From Cordilura impudica (taxonomy: Eukaryota > Arthropoda > Insecta > Diptera > Scathophagidae), in the NCBI GenBank assembly GCA_963682025.1, contig OY821519.1:131107612-131171611 (forward strand): DNA of 64,000 bases. Direction: 5' to 3'. The notes under the pieces are model-generated. The model did not search any database. It saw nothing but the letters and a program-made list of their open reading frames with translations, and was not told the origin of the DNA. Positions 56,335 through 64,000 of this stretch are shown here, piece after piece. A program made the position numbers and the translations under genes. Positions within the stretch are counted from its first letter, which is position 1, and each line of letters opens with the position of its first letter.

Positions 56335-56404
56335 TATGCACATCTTTTGTTACGTCTGAACATTTTCAATATTTTTAGTTTTTTTATATGAAATTCTATT
56401 AAAT

Positions 56405-56640
56405 TTTTTAGAAGTGTCCATCTTGACCCAATGATGCCCGATTTAGCCCAATTCAATAGCAACCTGTTCGAAATGACGTTTAATAATATAATGCTAACTT
56501 TTCCCAGGCATATGACAAACGGACAGACCGATATCGCTATTTCCACTTTACTTTATGGTGTCGCAAATTCATTTTTTAATGCACTACAAACGAAATTACA
56601 AGCTGATATATACCGTCTGCATAGTGATGTGACACTTAAA
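56405..56640 (-). mobile_element. family C repeat fragment
   Basis: CCCGATTTAGCCCAATTCAA, ACAAACGGACAGACCGATAT, GGTGTCGCAAATTCATTTTT, and GATATATACCGTCTGCATAG match the copies at 46588 and 59330. Confidence 0.65.
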
Positions 56641-57564
56641 CCATTTTCGCAATATTGTCTCAATATCATTGATAAAAAGTTTATAAATTCAAAGTTATAA
56701 AAAAGAATTTGGATTGTAAAACTTCCCTAGATAATTTAAAATTAAATTTCAAGGTGCGTATTTGAAGAAAAAGTGAGAACATCAATATTTTGAAATGCGA
56801 ATTAATGTATCAAATAGATGTACCTACCTTCGATACCATATTACGTTTTAAATACAATATGTTATAAGTTTTGCTTACCTGAAATAAAAAAAAATATTTA
56901 AATTACCTATATTAGAAAAAATAATTTTCAAGAAATTTTAAAAAAATTTCAAAACACGTGTAAGTCTTAAAATATCTTACACAAATCAAAAGAATTAATT
57001 TAATATAATAAAAAATATACATGAAATGTAAAATATATAACACTTTTGGTCCAAAAATAGATCAAGCTAATCACTTGCGCAAAGTCTTATAAATAATATA
57101 TTTTTTTTTAGTTTTTTTTGTTTGTTTTTGTTATTTTTGTTTGCTGCACACTTGCATACTTTGTTTAATATAAAGTCTTGTGACCAGAATGAAATAACCA
57201 GATTTGTAGGAGGGTTTATTAATAATTTGTCTCAGAAGTTGTCATAAATATTTAAGAACCATTTTTATTTGTGTCGAAATATTTATGAATAATAAACATA
57301 AACATTAATTTTATGGAAAAAATGTTTAACTAATGCCAAAAAAAAAAAAAAGATTTTCTGATGCATCCGCCAAATGTCTGAGCACTCGTGTCAGCAAAAA
57401 AAATTTTTTAATTTCTCAACTTGTATAATTTAGAGTTATTTGTTTTTCAAAATTAATATACTGAAAATCAATATTGATATGAACGACCTTTATAAACTAA
57501 GAAGGTTCCAGGACAACTAAATAATTTTGTTGAATGATATACAATGGGAATATATTTATGTACA
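56641..57564. other. AT-rich interval, nothing recognised
   Basis: No gene or repeat recognised. Confidence 0.4.
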
Positions 57565-58835
57565 CTAGCAGAGCCCAGCCCTCGAAATTCGAGTGTGAAT
57601 TCTGGGAAATTTTATTTTTTCATTTAACCCATTCTCGACCGAACCTAAACTGATGGAAAATTTTTATTTTTTTTGTGGATTCGTACTAAACGACCCAACA
57701 TTTCTAAATAAGAGTGTCGTCAAAAATATTTTTTTAAATTCCTTCAAAGAAAAAATACATGGGATATATCCCATTGGTCGTCAACGGTCGAAATTAGCAA
57801 CTAATTTATGCCGCTCAAAGCAAGTCAGTGATTTTTGGTTTTATTTTTTACATAAATAAGTCTAGCTTTGGGTTTGTATTTGTTATAAATTTTTAAATAC
57901 AGATCACAGAGAGTCGATTACTACTTTTTTAGTTTGTACTAAAAATGGCAAGGAAAATCGGTCCTTTTGTAAAAAACCTTTTTGTTTCACAAAAAACTAT
58001 AATTGCTTAGAAGCTTGCCATATTTGATTTTATATTTTTGAGATATTTAGTATTAGCCTTTTTACTCAGTCTTTTTAATTAAAGATTAATTAATTGTTAA
58101 TTTAATATTATGAATTTTTTTAATTTAATAAAAATATGAAACAATAAAACACGCACCATTTAAATAAAACATTTTTTTTTTACCATTGACGACCAATTGG
58201 ACATATACATATGTTCCGTACTGAATTTTGCTGATTCATAAACCGATTCCAAATATTTTGGTGTTTCTGAAAACCATAAATACTGGTCCATGTTACATCA
58301 AAATTTTAATTTTTTGGTTCAATATGGTCCGAAAGAATGACATCCAAATATGATTAAAAAAAAACACAATTTTTCTTAGGTCCTGAGAATACATGTGTCA
58401 ACTTTTTTGGTACGGCCTGAAAGCTAAAACTATTCTCTGTCGACTCAAGTCAGCTTTAAAAAAAATCGGTTGAAAAATGTGGAAAATATAAGAAATACTA
58501 AAAATTGTGCATATATATCCCATTGGTCTGAAAGGGTTAATCAGTTATTTTAAAGGACCCTAAATGCATGCTTATCGATTCTAGCCAATTTACAATTCAC
58601 CATTTTTAAATATCGATTGCGTTATTGTGCAAACAATATTAACAAATTTAATAAACACACACGCATTGTAGAATTTTATGTACGTATGTTTTAGTAAAAA
58701 TATAAAAATCGGTAAATCTGGTGGACAGCTAAAAAGAAATACCTTCCCAATGAGATATGTTTGGTTAAAGTCGGGGTAAAACTGAACAAATTTACATCGG
58801 TCAAAAGAAATCGCCTTGCCGATTAATATTATAGA
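57565..58835 (-). mobile_element. small non-autonomous Helitron, family H copy 6, split by a TTAA element
   Basis: Minus-strand ends TCTATAATATTAATCGGC and CTCGAATTTCGAGGGCTGGG...CTGCTAG, between host A and T. The family order is broken at 57624-58540 and restored when that insert and one TTAA are removed. Confidence 0.85.
57628..58536. mobile_element. piggyBac-type non-autonomous element (TTAA)
   Basis: 909 bp, flanked by TTAA at 57624-57627 and 58537-58540. Termini are CCCATTCTCGACCG and (reverse complement) CCCTTTCAGACCAAT. TTAA target and CCC...GGG ends match piggyBac. A CCCATTGGTC motif recurs at 57770, inverted near 58188 and at 58518, as possible subterminal sites. The 68-codon frame inside resembles no transposase. 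Confidence 0.8.
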
Positions 58836-59068
58836 TGAAAATTTCTTGTGACAGATTGAAATGTTATTGAATCGGCGTTTTATACGAGGGCGGCTCAATA
58901 ACTTCGTGAACTTTAATTTGAGCTCCCCTCCTGGACAACTAAAAACTAACAGGGATCTCATCAACGGACGTCTGTTAATAAACTGGGTCAAATTTTAGAG
59001 CAAGATCCGTCATTAAGTTTGTGCTTGGCAGCAATTTAAATCATACAACCTTGAGAATTTTTGCAATT

Positions 59069-59290
59069 ATGGAGAAACGTGAATTTGGAGTGCTCATGTC
59101 GAACATAACGATCAAATGCATGCCTGGTTTGTTGTTTCTGTGATTTGGATATTTAGTGATCAGTTGGCTATTAAAAAGCTATCCGCAGGGTGTGTTTAGC
59201 GTTGCGGAACTCAATCACGGATGAGGTCTTGCTCAGTTTTATAACGGTGTTTGATTCTTTAGAGGACACCGGAGATCAATTATTTGCAAA
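59069..59290 (+). pseudogene. mariner transposase start, relic
   Basis: The frame opens MEKREFGVLMS, the typical start of a mariner transposase of the group with CGAGGGCGG-type ends, about 185 bp inside the left TIR as expected. It then decays: no helix-turn-helix, VDETW or DFWLF motif can be read before the family C insertion at 59330. Between 59750 and 60885 there is no mariner coding sequence either, so most of the gene was lost before or during the nested insertions. It cannot produce an active enzyme. Confidence 0.7.
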
Positions 59291-59329
59291 AGGGAAAAAC
59301 AAAAAAAAGGAAAAAACGATTTAAAAATG

Positions 59330-60742
59330 GAAGAGTGTTAAATTCAGCTATGCCGTATAATTGATAGCTTCCACCTGGATTTGACGCTTATATTAATAGA
59401 CTTAATAGCAAAAGTAGATAATGTATTTGAAAAAGTAAACAAGTTGATAAACTTAATACTAAATTATTACAACAAACACATTTAATTTTTAGCATATATT
59501 AGAGCTGTTTCCATATTTTAGACTATATCTTGCCACATTGGTGCCCGATTTACCCCATTTTAAATATCAACCTGCTCCAAATAGTAGAAAACAATACTAC
59601 CCTAAATTTATTTTGTGATGGACCGAAGGACAGACGGACATCGCTGTAGCGGCTCGAGTTGTTATAAGGATGAGGAGTATATATGGGATAGAAAATTCAT
59701 TTTTCTATGTGTTACAGACGGAATGAAAAATTTATATATGCTCTGCACAGGGAGCAAAGTTATATCATTAAGCTATTGGTTCGCCTACCTCCTCGTGGTG
59801 CTGCTGGGCAAAGCCAGTTAATTCTGGTGATTATTCCTAGCGTCTAAAGGTTAAGGTCGCTAATGTCTGCCAGTGCAATCCTATTTGGGGGATAACTGGC
59901 AGTTACTTAATTTGGCCAATTGGTAACAACGCCTTAGCAAAAGGCACTTTGGTACTGCGGGGAGATCGAATAGCCCTGAGAAGAGGAATCTTAGACTCCA
60001 CACGGAGACAAAGCGAACTATAACACATGGGACATGATGGCCGGCTAGTGGATGGTGAAACATCCAACCAGATGAAATGGTTGCTCACATCCCTTTAATA
60101 TATGTGATACATAGTTGAATTGATGGTAATTGATGGAACACTTTACGAACGTGGCACTAGAGGCTCGCGAATCTGATGTGCAGAGGCGATTGCTGTGTGT
60201 GAGTAGTAGGGAGTGTTTGTGGAGTAATGAGCTGGTATGCTTTGTTTGGGTTAAGCCGAGCTGGTATGTGCATTGTAGGAAGAGGCATGAGTTGAAGATG
60301 AGTCGTAAGATGAGTCGGATGTAAGAAGGTCGGATGGTAGCATAACTTAAAGTCTTTTTAACTATACAAGAGTGCGTAAGAGAGGTGTCAGAGAAATGTG
60401 TTATGGTAAGCAATGTCAATGTCGGAGTCTTTGATGAATCTTCAAGACGATCTCATTGGGAAAGGCCCTTCGGGGAATTTCGCAGTGGCTGTGGTGCCCA
60501 TATCGCTGGCAGATCACAGATCGATGTGGAGGAGCATTCACCCAGGTAAATAACAAAGTGTGGAGTGTACGCCAAATACATCTCTCCAGCTTGTAACCGT
60601 CTTATGGCGGGGCGTAGGCAGGACGCATAGTATATATCCCAGTGCTCGAACACCGTGTGGTTAAGTCGACAAGACAGGCACGCACGTAAAACCCATATGA
60701 CTTATATAGTCTGCACAATAGTGCGGAGGGCATAAAAATTAA
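59330..60742 (-). mobile_element. family C repeat inside the mariner, itself interrupted
   Basis: 59330-59750 runs AAGAGTGTTAAATTCAGCTA, GATAGCTTCCACCTGGATTT, GGACCGAAGGACAGACGGAC, GTTATAAGGATGA, TTACAGACGGAATGAAAAAT and TTTATATATGCTCTGCACAG. The closing hairpin half CTGCACAATAGTGCGGAGGG resumes at 60701. Confidence 0.8.
59751..60700. mobile_element. GC-richer retroelement-like insert, class unknown
   Basis: About 950 bp of markedly higher GC than its surroundings sits between imperfect repeats TTATATATGCTCTGCACAG (59732-59750) and CTTATATAGTCTGCACAATAG (60701-60721). These look like a target duplication of about 16 bp of the kind left by LINE or SINE retrotransposition. It holds CTGCCAGT...ACTGGCAG (59868-59904) and frames of up to 124 codons that I do not recognise. 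No poly-A tail. It could be a LINE 3' region or a captured host segment. Confidence 0.5.
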
Positions 60743-60970
60743 TGGATTTGACTATTTGATCCCAGTGACAATTTTCTATTTCCAAACTTACAAAAATTAC
60801 TCGGCTCAAACGATGATATCATTGATTACTGGGAAAAAAAAGAACCGTTGGGTTGAAAAATCAAGGATTTATTGATCCGCCCTCGTAGCATAGAAAGCAA
60901 AAACTACTTGTTGTAAAAAAACCCAACAAGTGGGGATAAATTTTAAGTCTTATAAAGCCTTAATTGATAC

Positions 60971-61271
60971 TAGCAAATTCCAGCACTCGAAATTCGAGGT
61001 ATGCTTCACAATTCAACTCTTTTTTAAATGAAGAAAACAAACTCAACACATTAACACAAACACATAGCATTGTTTAATTTTATGTATGTATTAGTAGCAA
61101 CTTTAAACGATCATAACTCCAAAAAAATATTCCAGACGATAAAAATCTGTCAATCTGGGTAACAGATAAAAAGAAATACCTTTCAAACGATACATTTTTT
61201 GTCAAAATCGGGGTAAAACTGTGAGACTTACATTGGTCACAAGAAATCGCCTTGCCTATTAATACTATAGA
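60971..61271 (-). mobile_element. small non-autonomous Helitron, family H copy 7
   Basis: 301 bp. Minus-strand ends TCTATAGTATTAATAGGCAA and CTCGAATTTCGAGTGCTGGA...TTGCTAG between host A and T. About 70 bp shorter than other copies through a deletion after the hairpin. Confidence 0.85.
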
Positions 61272-61669
61272 TAATTTTATATCATTGTACATAATGAGAC
61301 AATTTTACGAGTTATATAGGACAATATATGTAAATGGTGTTTTTTTAGAGGTTCAAAACTTTAAGTTGGCAAGACTGGTTTATTTGACGGTTGATAATTG
61401 TATTTTGTTTAGTTTAGGTTGCCACTTCGTTATGGATAGACCTCCATGAGAGCAATGCTTGAAAATTGTTGCAATTTTCTAAATCGCCCATTAGAGGGGC
61501 TAAGTCAAATAACTATAGATTGTTTTCGCACCTTAATAATAATGTGTGCACCAAAAAAGCTGTAACCTGTAACAGCTGTACAGCAAAGCATTGAACAAGG
61601 CCTACTCGGCATTCTCAGCAAATTGGAATGTGTCAATCCACCTTATGGAAGATTTTACAAACTATATTG

Positions 61670-62215
61670 ATTTAGGAGCTTTTAGCATTCAACTTGTGCA
61701 AGAATTAAGGCCAACAACTATTGTGTGCGACGCTAATTCGGCCAATGGCTGGTATTGATTTTGATTCTAAATACATAATGTTCTCTTTTTGAATGGCAGG
61801 CGGAGTCATTGGTCCGTACGTCTTCAAAAACGATTATGAACAGAGTTTTTTCGTACCTCAATTATCTGCCATTAATATTGTTGATATGTGGTTCCAACAG
61901 AACAGAGCCACATGCCACACAGCGCACGCTACAATTAATTTACTCAAAGAAACTTTTCACGAATGAATAATTTCACCTAGTTATCATGGCGAAAATGGAT
62001 TATTTTATTTGGGGTTATGTTAAGTCACTCATCTGAGCCGATAAACCAGAGACAATTGAACACCTAGACATTAACATTCGACGAGTTATTGACGCAATAA
62101 TGCCACAAATAAATATTAGGAAAGTGTGTGCAAAATCGAGTTCCAGATAACGCCATGTATGCGCCAGCTGTGGCGACTACATGACACAAATAATATATAT
62201 AGCATTAATGGCATA
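61670..62215 (+). pseudogene. IS630/mariner-type transposase relic (WFQQDGATCHTA group)
   Basis: Readable blocks in order: IQLVQELRP, then (after a deletion that removes the first catalytic Asp region) GGVIGPYVF, VDMWFQQNRATCHTAHATIN (the usual WFQQDGATCHTA, with the second catalytic Asp changed to Asn), LLKETFHE, then after a further deletion DYFIWGYVKSLI, ADKPETIEHLDINIRRVIDA and KVCAKSSSR. The motif wording is that of a Tc1/mariner-superfamily group often found in insects with WFQQDGATCHTA and DFFLWGYVK signatures. Three stops and at least two frameshifts. Ends not found. The loss of two catalytic positions makes it certainly dead. Confidence 0.85.
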
Positions 62216-63595
62216 AAATTTCCTATCAAATAAAGCCTGTTTTAATTGATATTAAAAATATTTATCTTTGCTCTATTTTAATTTAAGCTTCTATAACTCC
62301 AAAAAAAAAAAAAAAAAAAATACCCATATTAATTTTGCAGTTACTCGATATGACCATATATTATTATATCAAAATATATGCAATTTATTTTTTACATTTG
62401 TTTTTTGAATTAGAAATAGACTAATAATTACTTCAATGGAATTTGTTTTGGGTTTTGTAAAAACAGCAAATCTTTTTGAGAGATTTTAATAGGACAAAAA
62501 ATGAAGAAAATATAGAACATTGACAAAATATCAGAACGCATCTTTTGTTCTTTCATTAAAAAAATATTTTGTTCTATTTTAATACTTTAAAAATCTAAGA
62601 GCCAAAAAATATAACCATAGAGATTTGTCAGCCGTAATTTACACACAAAAATGAAATAATCTCATTTTATTAATTAATTTATGGTGTTTGAATAAAAAAA
62701 AAAGTTGCAAATAAATACGTATGCATACATACACTCACACACACACGCACAAGTCGAACAAGTTTTAATTTTATCATTTAAAGTATTTTTATCTTAATAG
62801 AATAAATATCACAGATGTAGAATTAGTTTAAAGGCACGACAAAAAAAATCACAAACCTGCAAATGCATTTAAACTTATTGACATACACCAAAACCCCGTG
62901 GCACCACCCAATATGTATGCAACTTTTATGTTCGCATTCATGAAATGATAATCATATGGTTTGAATATATATATATTTTTTTTCAATAGAAACGAATTCT
63001 AAAATAAAATTTGAATACATGCCAAAAATTTTCAAATTATCGGCAAAAAAAAAAAAAAACAAACAAAATAAAAGTTTCTTTATGTCTCTCAGTTTGTTTG
63101 ACTGTCTGTCGTTGAGTTGTCTGGATGGCTGTTCGACCATATTGTTTTTATATTTCAAAATAGTTCTGCTTAATAAACAGAAATAAAACTTAATAATAGA
63201 TAATTACTTTTCAGTTTTTTTCTTTTCTAAAAATTAAATAATATTTGAATTATATTTTCTTCACCCTTTGTTGAATAAATGTAATCATAAATTTTGTTGT
63301 TCTTAATTTATTTTAAATATTTTTATATTTTTAATTTTTTTCTCAAGCAGTAAAAAATTTGAAATTTTACATCAATATATAAAACTAACATACAAACATA
63401 CAAAAGATTTTTATATGAAGTCGGTGTCTTTTTCAGTCATTTAGCTCCAATAATCATAAAAGTGGTCGTTTTGGTGCCAGTTTTAAGAATGATACAATCA
63501 ACCTAATTCTTTTTGGAATTTCAATGTTTCATTTTCGAAAGTCTAATTCGAAACATTCTTCAATACGCACATTGGTTTCTCGACATATAACCAGG
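62216..63595. other. AT-rich interval, nothing recognised
   Basis: Poly-A runs (62300-62320, 63044-63059), a short (CA)n tract near 62730-62752, and a GACTGTCTGTCG motif at 63102 that may be a family C remnant. No gene. Confidence 0.4.
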
Positions 63596-63670
63596 GATGC
63601 CAACTTTTTTCAAGTAAGAAGCGCTAAAAGACGCTAAATAAGATGAAAAGAAAAGCGCTAGTATTTGGTA
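63596..63670. repeat. repeat motif 'GATGCCAAC...AAGCGCTA'
   Basis: GGGATGCCAACTTTTTTCAA, GAAGCGCTAAAAGACGCTAA and AAAAGCGCTAG; partner of 17295-17400. Confidence 0.45.
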
Positions 63671-63920
63671 TTACTTTTTAACTCTGAGTAGATTAAAAAC
63701 AAAATTTAAAATACCTGAACAATATTTATTACAACTGTCATTTTCAAATAAATTCGTATCGTTTTTTTCATCATGTCCAACCCATTGTATTGTTTTTATA
63801 TAAAATTTTGATATTTTTATATGTTTAAGTATTAAGTATAAATCTGTAGTCACAAGCATTAGCCGCCTAAGTCCAAAATCATGCCTTTCAGAAAAATAAC
63901 TTTTTATATAAATGTAATAT

Positions 63921-64000
63921 CTGTGGTTTTCTAGAATAACCACGTATGTCATAAAATCTAAATGTTCAGGGGTGCCAAAAACGTTATATTTGAAATTATG
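63921..64000 (+). mobile_element. family B element copy 5, cut by the window edge
   Basis: CTGTGGTTTTCTAGAATAAC, CACGTATGTCATAAAATCTA, AATGTTCAGGGGTGCC match the left 80 bp of B copies 2-4. The preceding ATAT (63917-63920) would be its target duplication. Confidence 0.9.

Larger units (their letters stand above)
58885..60885 (+). mobile_element. mariner element, broken by nested insertions
   Basis: The left TIR CGAGGGCGGCTCAATAACTT and the right TIR (reverse complement CGAGGGCGGATCAATAAATC) lie between TA dinucleotides (58883-58884, 60886-60887). A transposase start survives at 59069. The interior is occupied by a family C repeat that itself carries another insert. Confidence 0.85.

Noticed and set aside
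60045..60419. 124-codon frame in the GC-rich insert as a gene
   Set aside because: Ser/Thr/Leu-rich translation with no motif, and other frames are similarly open. GC content rather than coding probably explains it.

Overview
The window looks like a transposon graveyard from a higher fly. It is very AT-rich, I can recognise no intact host gene, and nearly every interpretable stretch is a mobile element, a relic of one, or a simple-sequence array. The dominant dispersed repeats resemble the dipteran DINE-1/mini-me class (GTCY proto-microsatellite, terminal hairpins). Together with Tc1/mariner, Tigger, hAT, piggyBac, Helitron and LINE relics, this suggests a calyptrate fly such as a blowfly or house-fly relative. 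The species call is inference. No bacterial-type genes, CRISPR arrays, rRNA or convincing tRNA genes were seen.

Layout. 1-595: heptamer array ending in the terminal hairpin of a family C repeat. 1.2-5.5 kb: Tc1-like transposase fragment cut by a Tc1-type MITE, a family A repeat holding a small Helitron, a second small Helitron, and the first copy of an unclassified TIR family (B). 6-10.7 kb: Tc1, LINE and mariner relics; the LINE carries a perfect 466-bp tandem duplication. 11.2-14.3 kb: two copies of repeat D, one carrying a microsatellite and a Harbinger-type MITE. 13.3, 18.2 and 31.8 kb: three copies of a minisatellite-bearing repeat (I). 15.4-20.1 kb: family A repeats. 21.9-24.5 kb: a canonical Helitron with a helicase C-terminal fragment. 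24.7-25.3 kb: mariner relic. 26.7-35.1 kb: more A, B and I repeats. 36.3-38.4 kb: a family C repeat swollen by a 1.6-kb heptamer array. 39-49.4 kb: A and B repeats, a hAT element with palindromic tips, a Tc1 relic and a 1.1-kb nonamer array. 51.5-54.5 kb: a complete Tigger/pogo element with broken transposase. 54.5-56.3 kb: two copies of repeat O. 57.6-62.2 kb: a piggyBac-type insertion in a small Helitron, a mariner holding a family C repeat that itself holds a retroelement-like insert, and a second IS630/mariner-type relic. The right edge enters another B copy.

Two themes stand out. First, nesting is deep and often leaves readable target duplications, so insertion order can be reconstructed. 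Second, families A and C share one architecture: an AACAAGTAAGA terminus, a hairpin, GATACCCT, a GTCY region and a TATACCC hairpin. They repeatedly carry runaway micro- or minisatellites. No protein here appears functional; every transposase or helicase fragment has stops, frameshifts, deletions or altered catalytic residues.
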